From contig JAEPMM010000163.1 in NCBI GenBank assembly GCA_017643965.1, forward strand, positions 1 to 7,265: a stretch of 7,265 nucleotides of DNA, written 5' to 3'. Made by a program: the position numbers and the translations under genes. The stretch comes from Marinobacter sp. GTDB taxonomy: Bacteria; Pseudomonadota; Gammaproteobacteria; Pseudomonadales; Oleiphilaceae. Positions 1 through 5,345 of the stretch are shown piece by piece. Position 1 is the stretch's first letter. Each line of letters begins with the position of its first letter. The notes beneath the pieces were generated by a model. It was not told where the DNA came from and searched no databases. It saw only the letters and a program-made list of their open reading frames with translations.

Positions 1-199
1 CGGGTCTCATATCAACGATCCTTGCTGTTGTCAGGAGTTTGTCGGTTTCGTCACCGGAGTATGCCATACCGATTGGAACCACAGCACGGCTTCTGGCGTG
101 AAATGAGTACCCCGGATATTTCATTCATCCTTATCATTGCGGTGCGGTTGAACCTGCCGGGGATGACACCGGCGTTAACTCATTGAAGAGAGAGTCTCC
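1..199. other. Left-edge region without a supported gene
   Basis: I see no supportable gene here. The only notable elements are a short perfect inverted repeat GTATG-C-CATAC at 59-69 and a GCCGG/CCGGC inverted repeat (156-160 and 169-173), which lies just upstream of the purine-rich ribosome binding site (185-194) of the next gene. Plus frame 1 happens to be open from the edge to a stop at 184-186, but it has no ribosome binding site or recognisable motif. No clear sigma-70 promoter could be placed: a TTGAAC at 148-153 has no -10 at proper spacing. The promoter of the 200-721 gene probably lies in this stretch. Confidence 0.3.
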
Positions 200-721
200 A
201 TGAATCTGAAAACCATTCGTTCCACTGCAATTGCGGCAACCGTTGTGTTGGCTGGCAGCCTTGCAGCGCCGGCCGTCTGGGCCCAGTCTGACGTTGAAGA
301 CAATGCCCAGCGCGCCGCGGAAATGTCCGAGAAGGGCAAGGGTAAAGCGCGCGACGTCAAAGAAAAGGCGAAAGAGGCTCGCAATAAGGGTAAGGACAAA
401 GCAGAAAACATGCGTGAGCAGGCGGACGCAGACGTAGAGGACGCACGGAATCGCGCGGACGATGAGGCCGAACAGGCCCGTGAGCGGGCGGAAGATGAGG
501 CAGAGCGCAACCGCGAGCGCGCTGAGGACGAAGCCGAGCGTGCCCGTGAGCGCGCCGAAGCTGCCCAGGAGCGGGGCGAGAGCGAGCGGGAGCAGGCTCA
601 GGCCACCGCCGCCAACCGGGATAACGCAAACCGCAAGGCGGATCCGGCGTCCAAAGGCAGTGAGCAGGGGCAGGCTAAAAAACAGGAAAACGCCAAAGCC
701 TGGTGGAATATCTGGGACTGA
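200..721 (+). CDS. Secreted/periplasmic LEA-like hendecad-repeat protein
   Basis: This 173-residue protein begins with a Sec signal peptide: basic NLKTIR, a hydrophobic core to about residue 25, and a probable signal peptidase I cut after AVWA at 28. The predicted mature chain has no Leu, Phe, Tyr, Cys or His. Residues 38-125 form eight back-to-back 11-residue units with small or apolar residues at positions 1, 5 and 9, mostly Ala. Examples are KARDVKEKAKE (49-59), ARERAEDEAER (93-103) and NRERAEDEAER (104-114). This is a hendecad amphipathic-helix pattern, and the Lys-rich early units resemble the 11-mer of group 3 LEA proteins (known family trait). Residues 126-166 are polar and probably disordered, and the chain ends in WWNIWD. 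The ATG follows GAAGAGAGAG (185-194) at good spacing, and a strong terminator follows. A role in envelope or desiccation/osmotic protection is inference. It could instead be a coiled-coil or single-alpha-helix spacer, or a low-complexity protein of unrelated function. Confidence 0.85.
   Translation: MNLKTIRSTAIAATVVLAGSLAAPAVWAQSDVEDNAQRAAEMSEKGKGKARDVKEKAKEARNKGKDKAENMREQADADVEDARNRADDEAEQARERAEDEAERNRERAEDEAERARERAEAAQERGESEREQAQATAANRDNANRKADPASKGSEQGQAKKQENAKAWWNIWD
311..574 (+). repeat. Eight tandem 33-nt (11-codon) units inside the LEA-like gene
   Basis: Units start at 311, 344, 377, 410, 443, 476, 509 and 542. They are clear at protein level, strongest in the last four (82-92, 93-103, 104-114 and 115-125), and degenerate in the first. 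At DNA level they have diverged. Units six and seven encode ten identical residues out of eleven, yet eight of those ten use different codons. The array is therefore maintained as protein and is not a recent DNA duplication. Confidence 0.75.
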
Positions 722-730
722 ACCCGGCGT

Positions 731-765
731 AAAAAAAGCCCGGCTCTTGCGAGTCGGGCTTTTTT
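731..765 (+). terminator. Rho-independent terminator of the LEA-like gene
   Basis: A ten-base-pair stem, AGCCCGGCTC (737-746) with GAGTCGGGCT (751-760), contains one G-U wobble and a TTGC loop. It is followed by a T run to 765. The preceding A run (731-736) pairs with the T run and could let it act in both directions. It starts 10 nt after the stop codon and separates this gene from the lipoprotein gene. Confidence 0.9.
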
Positions 766-920
766 GTATGGGGGTAACCGGAGGCTGCGGCGCGCGGACA
801 GCTGTAGCATTTCAGAGCCCGATTATTTAGGGTTGCTATTCAGAGCTACGCAGTGAGCCGAATGTCTGATTTCCGAAGGTCCGGCAACCCGTTTTATCCA
901 TGGTTAAAGGAAGTCTGGCA

Positions 921-1385
921 GTGTCTGTTTTCAGAACGTTTTCGATGGGGTGTCTGATACTGTTTCTTTATGGATGTGCTGCATCCGGTTCGATGGAGCA
1001 GGTTCATGGGCCAATCAACACGCCCGCTTTCACGTCTGTTGCCCTGGATTCTGCCGACGATGGCAGTGAGCAGGTTCGCTTTCAGGAAAAGGCCATCCTC
1101 CACGACGACGGTTGGCTGAAGTTCGGGGTGTTCTTCATCACCGATCGCGGCGCCTATTTTGCCCAGTGGAACGGCCGCCGCAACACCTACGACATCCGCT
1201 ACGGAATTGAGGGGTCGCGCATTGCGACAGTAGATCTCGACAGTATTGGCCGGTCGATGCTTCCCGACGACGATATCATGGTCATAACCGACCACCGAGG
1301 CGGCAAAGCCAACATCGAAATTGACGGGCGACGCGATGCCCGGGGATACCTGCTCGACATCTCGCGGGGTAGGTCCTCATCCTGA
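921..1385 (+). CDS. Small lipoprotein of unknown function, possibly PH/GRAM-like
   Basis: The product is an exported lipoprotein. From the GTG at 921 it has 154 residues, with Arg at position 5, a hydrophobic stretch, and lipobox LYGC with the lipidated Cys at 19. The residue after Cys is Ala, so outer-membrane sorting by Lol is expected. I prefer the GTG because AAAGGAAG (906-913) lies 7 nt before it. The upstream in-frame ATG at 900 would add seven residues and has no ribosome binding site. The mature part looks beta-rich, with short strand-like runs such as GVFFITDRGAYFAQWN, YDIRYGIEG and DIMVITDHRGG. That pattern recalls bacterial PH/GRAM-like domains, but this is a weak inference and I do not recognise the family. 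It stands alone: a terminator lies upstream and a convergent tRNA gene downstream. Confidence 0.75.
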   Translation: MSVFRTFSMGCLILFLYGCAASGSMEQVHGPINTPAFTSVALDSADDGSEQVRFQEKAILHDDGWLKFGVFFITDRGAYFAQWNGRRNTYDIRYGIEGSRIATVDLDSIGRSMLPDDDIMVITDHRGGKANIEIDGRRDARGYLLDISRGRSSS

Positions 1386-1404
1386 TCGGTGCCATGGATG
1401 CGCC

Positions 1405-1437
1405 AAAAAAAAGGGTCACGACGTGAATCGTGACCCT
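1405..1437 (-). terminator. Terminator of tRNA-Met transcript
   Basis: A perfect ten-base-pair stem, AGGGTCACGA (1412-1421) with TCGTGACCCT (1428-1437), encloses the loop CGTGAA. Eight A's on the plus strand (1405-1412) give a U run on the minus strand, so it terminates leftward transcription leaving tRNA-Met. On the plus strand no T run follows the stem, so it is not a good terminator for the convergent lipoprotein gene. Confidence 0.85.
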
Positions 1438-1445
1438 CTGTATTC

Positions 1446-1522
1446 TGGTAGCAAGGGGCGGAGTCGAACCGCCGACCCCAGCATTATGAGTGCTGTGCTC
1501 TAACCAACTGAGCTACCTTGCC
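1446..1522 (-). tRNA. tRNA-Met (CAU), elongator type
   Basis: The 77-nt gene has encoded CCA (1446-1448), a GCTC/GAGC D stem, anticodon stem CAGCA/TGCTG around loop CTCATAA, variable loop GGGTC, and T stem GGCGG/CCGCC with TTCGACT. The anticodon is CAT. The anticodon stem lacks the three G-C pairs of initiator tRNA, and position 1 is a G paired (by wobble) with U72, so I call it an elongator. tRNA-Ile2 (CAU, lysidine-modified) is less likely given the body sequence. The acceptor stem is GGCAAGG with CCTTGCT, leaving a G1-U72 wobble as the end pair. It lies downstream of ychF, as in Pseudomonas. Confidence 0.93.
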
Positions 1523-1557
1523 ATTTCGCTTCGGGCATCGCCCTGAACGAGGCGCGT

Positions 1558-1586
1558 ATTTTCAGTATTTGGGCTCTTCCTGTCAA
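1558..1586 (-). promoter_or_regulatory. Sigma-70 promoter for tRNA-Met
   Basis: On the minus strand a perfect -35 TTGACA (1581-1586) is followed after exactly 17 nt by GAAAAT (1558-1563), a four-of-six match to the -10. The next bases, ACGCGCC (1551-1557), form a GC-rich discriminator typical of stringently controlled stable-RNA promoters. The predicted start, near 1550, leaves a 5' leader of about 28 nt for RNase P removal. It lies in the 92-nt gap after ychF. Confidence 0.7.
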
Positions 1587-1614
1587 GGCTTGGCGGCCGT
1601 TTTTTCCTGAAAAG

Positions 1615-2706
1615 TTACACGTTGAAGCGGAAGTGGATGACGTCGCCATCCTTGATGATGTATTCCTTGCCTTCCAGGCGCCACTTGCCGGCATCCTTGG
1701 CACCGGCCTCGCCGTTGTATTGGACGAAGTCATCGTAGCTGACCACTTCCGCGCGGATGAAACCACGCTCGAAATCGGTGTGGATCACACCGGCGCCCTG
1801 GGGCGCGGTAGCGCCAATCCGCACGGTCCAGGCGCGCACTTCCTTTACCCCGGCCGTGAAGTAGGTCTGCAGGCCCAGAAGGCCATACCCGGCACGAATG
1901 ACGCGATCCAGCCCGGGCTCTTCCATGCCCATTTCATCCAGGAACATGGCTTTATCTTCGTCTTCCAGTTCGGAGATTTCGGCTTCCATCTTGTTACAGA
2001 TCGGCACCACCACGGCATTCTCGGATTCAGCGATCTGTCTCACGGTATCCAGGTGCGGGTTGTTCTCGAAACCTTCCTCATTGACGTTGGCAATGTACAT
2101 GGTGGGTTTGACGGTCAGCAGGCACAGCTCGCGTACCAGTGCCATCTGGTCCTTGTCGAGGTTCATGCTGCGTATGGGCTTGCCCTCGTTCAGCACCGGC
2201 AGCAGTTTCTCGAACATCTCGAGCTGGGCCTTGGCATCCTTGTCACCGCTCTTGGCCACGCGCTGTACCCGCTTGATGGCCTTTTCCACAGTGTCCAGGT
2301 CGGCGAGGGCAAGCTCGGTGTTGATCACCTCGATATCGGAGGCGGGATCCACCTTGTTGGCCACGTGAATCACGTTGCCGTCTTCAAAGCAGCGCACCAC
2401 GTGAGCGATGGCATCGGTCTGGCGGATGTTGGCCAGAAACTGGTTGCCCAGGCCTTCGCCCTTGGAGGCACCGGCAACCAGGCCGGCAATGTCGACGAAC
2501 TCCATGGTGGTGGGCACCACTCGCTGAGGCTTCACAATCTCGGTCAGTTTGGTAAGGCGCGGGTCGGGCATGGCCACCACACCGGCATTGGGCTCAATGG
2601 TGCAGAACGGGAAATTTTCCGCGCCGATGCCGGATTTGGTCAGTGCGTTGAACAGGGTGGATTTGCCGACGTTGGGAAGGCCGACGATGCCGCAGTTAAA
2701 TCCCAT
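1615..2706 (-). CDS. ychF: YchF/OLA1-family ribosome-associated ATPase
   Basis: YchF is an Obg-related P-loop protein that hydrolyses ATP rather than GTP, binds ribosomes and has been linked to stress responses and translation. The 363 residues match the E. coli length. The P-loop GLPNVGKST is at 9-17 and the G3 motif DIAG at 72-75. The stretch SKGEGLGNQFL (81-91) lacks the usual catalytic Gln, as in hydrophobic-substituted GTPases. NVNE at 207-210 replaces the guanine-specifying NKxD and marks ATP preference. A coiled-coil helical insertion occupies roughly 130-200 and a TGS domain about 280-363. The ATG follows AGAGG (2713-2717) by 6 nt. It lies 77 nt downstream of pth, its usual partner. 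An exact TATAAT in that gap suggests a promoter of its own in addition to read-through from pth. Confidence 0.98.
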   Translation of the reverse strand: MGFNCGIVGLPNVGKSTLFNALTKSGIGAENFPFCTIEPNAGVVAMPDPRLTKLTEIVKPQRVVPTTMEFVDIAGLVAGASKGEGLGNQFLANIRQTDAIAHVVRCFEDGNVIHVANKVDPASDIEVINTELALADLDTVEKAIKRVQRVAKSGDKDAKAQLEMFEKLLPVLNEGKPIRSMNLDKDQMALVRELCLLTVKPTMYIANVNEEGFENNPHLDTVRQIAESENAVVVPICNKMEAEISELEDEDKAMFLDEMGMEEPGLDRVIRAGYGLLGLQTYFTAGVKEVRAWTVRIGATAPQGAGVIHTDFERGFIRAEVVSYDDFVQYNGEAGAKDAGKWRLEGKEYIIKDGDVIHFRFNV

Positions 2707-2741
2707 GGAATGCCTCTGCTGGTACTGGAAAATTTGGCCGG

Positions 2742-2747
2742 ATTATA
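2742..2747 (-). promoter_or_regulatory. Candidate -10 element upstream of ychF
   Basis: An exact TATAAT sits on the minus strand in the pth-ychF gap, with a predicted start near 2735 and a leader of about 29 nt to the ychF ATG. No good -35 is found at 16-18 nt spacing and no extended -10 TG precedes it, so the promoter is plausible but unproven. Confidence 0.4.
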
Positions 2748-2783
2748 CCGGTGTCGATGGGCGTAAGCGAGTAAGGGGATGTG

Positions 2784-3374
2784 TCAGGGGGTCGGCTTGA
2801 AGCTGTGCAGCCGGTTCATCGCGGCGGCCAGTTTGCCGCTGGCGGCATCCGGGAGAACCCGCAGGACCTCATCAACCACCGCGGTGAGCTCTTCGCTTTC
2901 CTGTTTGCCGAGGCGGCCAAGCACGTAGCCGGTGACCTTGCGGCTGTCGCCGGGGTGGCCAATGCCAATGCGCAGTCTCTGGAAGTCGTTGCTGCCCAGG
3001 TGGGCAATGGTGTCCCGCAGGCCGTTGTGCCCGCCGTGCCCTCCGCCCTTTTTCAGCTTGGCGGTACCGGGGGGGATATCGAGTTCGTCGTGGGCAACCA
3101 GAATCTGTTCAGGCTGAATCTTGAAGAAGTCCGCCAATGCCTTGACGGCAAGGCCGGAGCGATTCATGAACGTGGAGGGATTCAGTAAGTGCAGGTCGAG
3201 GCCCTGCCACTGGATGCGGGCGTAGAGCCCGTGATATTTGCGTTCGGGACGGAGCGTCTGGCCCGCAGCGCGGGCCAGAGCTTCGACGAACAGGGCGCCG
3301 GCGTTGTGGCGGGTATTCTCGTAGTCAGCCCCGGGATTCCCCAGACCGACCACCATGACAATATCCTGAGCCAT
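2784..3374 (-). CDS. pth: Peptidyl-tRNA hydrolase
   Basis: Pth cleaves the ester bond of peptidyl-tRNA released from stalled ribosomes, recycling tRNA in the cytoplasm. The 196-residue protein has the typical length (E. coli 194). VGLGNPG is at 9-15, followed by the catalytic His at 23 (ENTRHNAG; His20 in E. coli). FMNRSG has the substrate-binding Asn at 71 (Asn68). HDELD contains Asp96 (Asp93), and GGHGGHNGLRD contains Asn117 (Asn114). All key residues are present. The ATG is preceded by AAGGG nine nt upstream. It starts 30 nt after the rplY stop with no terminator visible between them, so the two are probably co-transcribed. This rplY-pth-ychF order is common in gammaproteobacteria. Confidence 0.98.
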   Translation of the reverse strand: MAQDIVMVVGLGNPGADYENTRHNAGALFVEALARAAGQTLRPERKYHGLYARIQWQGLDLHLLNPSTFMNRSGLAVKALADFFKIQPEQILVAHDELDIPPGTAKLKKGGGHGGHNGLRDTIAHLGSNDFQRLRIGIGHPGDSRKVTGYVLGRLGKQESEELTAVVDEVLRVLPDAASGKLAAAMNRLHSFKPTP

Positions 3375-3404
3375 ACACCGTTGCCCTTATTACAGCAGGA
3401 GCGA

Positions 3405-4049
3405 TTACTCCTTGTCTTCGCCTTCTTCGCCTTCGGCAGCGTCTTCGGCTTCATCAGCCTTGGCGCCGCGCGGCTTGTGGATCGCCACAACCGGCAGGTC
3501 GTGATCTTCACCCTGAAGCAGAGCGGCAACCTTGACGCCTTTCGGCAGTTTCAGATCGCTCAGGTGAACGACCTGATCCATCTCGACAGTGCTCATGTCC
3601 ACTTCGATGAACTCGGGCAGGTTCTGCGGCAGACAGATCACTTCCACTTCGTTGATCTGGTGGTTGGCTACGCCACCCTGAAGCTTGATGGCCGGTGCTG
3701 TGTCTTCGTTGAGGAAGTGCAGCGGAACGTTGACGTGGATCTCGTGATCCTTGTCAACGCGCAGGAAGTCGGCGTGGGTCAGCAGCGGCTTGTACGGGTG
3801 ACGCTGCAGATCTTTCAGGATCACGCTTTCTTTCTTGCCGTCCAGCTCAATGGTCAGAACGTGGGAGAAGAACGCCTCGTTCTCAAGAGCCTTTTTCAGC
3901 TCGTTGTGCCAGATGGAGATGGAAACCGCTTCTTTATTACCGCCATAGACGATGGCCGGGATTTTCCGTTCCTCACGACGCAGGCGGCGGCTCGCACCTC
4001 TCCCCTGATCGCCACGAGGAAATGCTTCAATAACAAATTCCTGGGACAT
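3405..4049 (-). CDS. rplY: 50S ribosomal protein L25, CTC type
   Basis: L25 binds 5S rRNA in the central protuberance of the large subunit. The 214-residue form belongs to the long CTC/TL5 type and not the roughly 94-residue E. coli form. The N-terminal 5S-binding domain spans about 1-95, with GASRRLRR (18-25), KIPAIVYGG (29-37) and a conserved stretch ending THADF (91-95). A beta-rich C-terminal domain spans about 100-190. A very acidic tail rich in Glu, Asp and Ala (about 198-214) follows. I chose the ATG at 4049 because GAGG lies 8 nt before it; a GTG at 4070 in frame would add seven residues but would place the start inside the leader hairpin. It follows the prs terminator and therefore needs its own promoter, though I could not place a convincing one between 4106 and 4145. 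Confidence 0.97.
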   Translation of the reverse strand: MSQEFVIEAFPRGDQGRGASRRLRREERKIPAIVYGGNKEAVSISIWHNELKKALENEAFFSHVLTIELDGKKESVILKDLQRHPYKPLLTHADFLRVDKDHEIHVNVPLHFLNEDTAPAIKLQGGVANHQINEVEVICLPQNLPEFIEVDMSTVEMDQVVHLSDLKLPKGVKVAALLQGEDHDLPVVAIHKPRGAKADEAEDAAEGEEGEDKE

Positions 4050-4066
4050 GATATGTACCTCGATCG

Positions 4067-4105
4067 TCACCTGAACTGCCCGCGACCAGGCGTTTGGACA
4101 GGTGA
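4067..4105 (-). promoter_or_regulatory. Structured leader hairpin of rplY, possible autoregulatory site
   Basis: In the rplY 5' leader, TCACCTG and CAGGTGA (4099-4105 and 4067-4073 on the plus strand) form a perfect seven-base-pair outer stem. Inside it, GCCTG and CGGGC (4087-4091 and 4078-4082) form a second stem with a GTCG tetraloop and one wobble. The base of the hairpin is 5 nt from the GAGG ribosome binding site. E. coli L25 is reported to repress its own translation, so a similar role here is a reasonable inference. No covariation evidence is available from one sequence. Confidence 0.4.
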
Positions 4106-4144
4106 TATTTTTGAATAGCCTCGGAATATTTTCTTCGGCTGACT

Positions 4145-4179
4145 AAAAGAATCGGGAGCCTGTTCAGGCTCCCGATTCT
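4145..4179 (-). terminator. Rho-independent terminator of prs
   Basis: A perfect 14-bp inverted repeat (4148-4161 with 4166-4179, core CGGGAGCCT) encloses a four-base loop. It is followed on the minus strand by a short T run (complement of 4145-4148). It begins about 40 nt after the prs stop codon and ends the TPR-lolB-ispE-tRNA-prs transcript before rplY. Confidence 0.85.
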
Positions 4180-4219
4180 GTATCTGCTTGTTTTGTCTGA
4201 GTAAACCGAAAAATCCTGC

Positions 4220-5170
4220 TCAGACGTTCTCAAACATGGCGCTGATGGATTCTTCATTGCTGACGCGGCGAATGGACTCCGCGAGCAGACCCGCCATACT
4301 GAGGACGCGGATTCTATCACAATTCTTCGCTTTGTCACCCAGTGGGATGGTGTCGCAGACCACCAGCTCGTCGAGCTCCGAGGAATTGATGTTCTCGATC
4401 GCCGGACCGGAAAGCACCGGGTGGGTAATGTAGGCCACAACGCGAGCGGCGCCGTGCTCTTTGAGCGCGTTGGCGGCTTTGCACAGGGTGCCGGCGGTAT
4501 CGATGATGTCATCCACCAGGATACAGGTCTTGTCTTTTACATCACCGATGATGTGCATGACCTGAGACACGTTGGCTCGCGGGCGGCGCTTGTCGATGAT
4601 GGCGAGGTCGGCGTCGTCGAGGCGCTTTGCGATGGCCCGCGCACGAACCACGCCGCCAACGTCGGGGGAAACCACAACAAAGTTCTCGAAGCGCTGCTTC
4701 TCGATGTCCTCAAGCAACACCGGGGTAGCGTAGATGTTGTCTACCGGGATGTCGAAGAAGCCCTGGATCTGGTCAGCGTGCAGGTCGAGGGTCAGCACGC
4801 GGTCCACGCCGATGCTGGAAATCATGTCGGCCACGACCTTGGCACTGATGGCTACCCGCGTTGAGCGAACGCGACGATCCTGACGAGCGTATCCGTAGTA
4901 GGGGATAACGGCGGTGATGCGTGTTGCGGAGGCACGGCGAAGTGCGTCGGCCATCACGATCAGTTCCATCAGGTTGTCGTTGGTGGGGTAACAGGTGGGC
5001 TGAATGATGAAAACATCATGGCCCCGGACATTCTCATCGATCTCGACGGTGGTTTCACCGTCACTGAACCGGCCTACAGTGGCCTGACCCATGGGAATGT
5101 GGAGTTTCTGGGCAATAGCTTTGTCAAGGTCAGGGTTGGCGTTGCCAGCGAAAATCATCAGTTTGGACAC
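4220..5170 (-). CDS. prs: Ribose-phosphate pyrophosphokinase (PRPP synthetase)
   Basis: Prs transfers pyrophosphate from ATP to ribose 5-phosphate, giving PRPP for purine, pyrimidine, NAD, His and Trp synthesis. From the GTG at 5170 it is 316 residues (E. coli 315). It begins SKLMIFAGNANPDL, followed by GRFSDGET (33-40). The flexible loop YGYARQDRR is at 92-100. The PRPP-synthase signature DLHADQIQGFFDIPVDN is at 129-145, the catalytic-loop IIDKRRP is near 191-197, and the ribose-phosphate loop DDIIDTAGT is at 220-228. AAGGA lies 7 nt before the GTG. The frame stays open upstream through tRNA-Gln and into the end of ispE, but homology begins at this GTG. It lies 52 nt after tRNA-Gln with no terminator between, so it probably shares the ispE/tRNA transcript. 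Confidence 0.98.
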   Translation of the reverse strand: MSKLMIFAGNANPDLDKAIAQKLHIPMGQATVGRFSDGETTVEIDENVRGHDVFIIQPTCYPTNDNLMELIVMADALRRASATRITAVIPYYGYARQDRRVRSTRVAISAKVVADMISSIGVDRVLTLDLHADQIQGFFDIPVDNIYATPVLLEDIEKQRFENFVVVSPDVGGVVRARAIAKRLDDADLAIIDKRRPRANVSQVMHIIGDVKDKTCILVDDIIDTAGTLCKAANALKEHGAARVVAYITHPVLSGPAIENINSSELDELVVCDTIPLGDKAKNCDRIRVLSMAGLLAESIRRVSNEESISAMFENV

Positions 5171-5222
5171 GACGGCATCCTTCGCGGTATCAGCGTTTGA
5201 TTCAGAAGAAGCAGGAGAAAGG

Positions 5223-5297
5223 TGGCTGGGGTGGCAGGATTCGAACCTGCGCATGACGGGATCAAAACCCGTTGCCTTACCACTTGGCGACACCCCA
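5223..5297 (-). tRNA. tRNA-Gln (UUG)
   Basis: The 75-nt gene has acceptor stem TGGGGTG with CACCCCA, discriminator G and encoded CCA (5223-5225). The D arm is GCC...GGC, the anticodon stem ACGGG/CCCGT holds loop TTTTGAT with anticodon TTG, and the T arm is GCAGG/CCTGC with TTCGAAT. The weak U1-A72 pair is a known identity feature of glutamine tRNAs. It begins 22 nt after the ispE stop and ends 52 nt before prs, all on one strand, matching the Pseudomonas arrangement. It must be processed out of any ispE-prs mRNA. Confidence 0.96.
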
Positions 5298-5318
5298 GTA
5301 TCGTGCTTTTTTGGCATC

Positions 5319-5345
5319 ATTACAGCTCTGTCAGCTTTGTGTGAA
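5319..5345 (-). promoter_or_regulatory. Weak candidate promoter for tRNA-Gln/prs
   Basis: On the minus strand TTCACA (5340-5345) and TGTAAT (5319-5324, five of six to the -10 consensus) are separated by 15 nt, shorter than ideal. The -10 overlaps the ispE stop codon. The start would fall about 15 nt before the tRNA 5' end. It could give tRNA-Gln and prs expression independent of ispE, but the spacing makes this tentative. Confidence 0.25.

Noticed and set aside
61..186. Possible small plus-strand gene of 41 codons upstream of the LEA-like gene
   Set aside because: GGAG is only 2 nt from the ATG, the sequence has no recognisable feature, and an open frame of this size is expected by chance at this GC content.
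175..629. Minus-strand open frames opposite the LEA-like gene (Ser/Ala-rich and Arg/Pro-rich)
   Set aside because: They mirror the repeat codons of the plus-strand gene, which has a signal peptide, ribosome binding site and terminator.
811..846. Direct repeat TTCAGAGC at 811-818 and 839-846
   Set aside because: Eight bases with 20 nt between copies, no palindromy and no promoter nearby; too weak to call an operator.
1633..2766. Long plus-strand open frame of 377 codons opposite ychF
   Set aside because: It lies antisense to a fully conserved ychF and is explained by the GC-biased third positions of that gene. It has a His/Gly-rich composition with no recognisable domain.
3189..4118. Plus-strand open frame of 309 codons opposite rplY and part of pth
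   Set aside because: Antisense shadow of two well-supported genes, with no ribosome binding site or motif.
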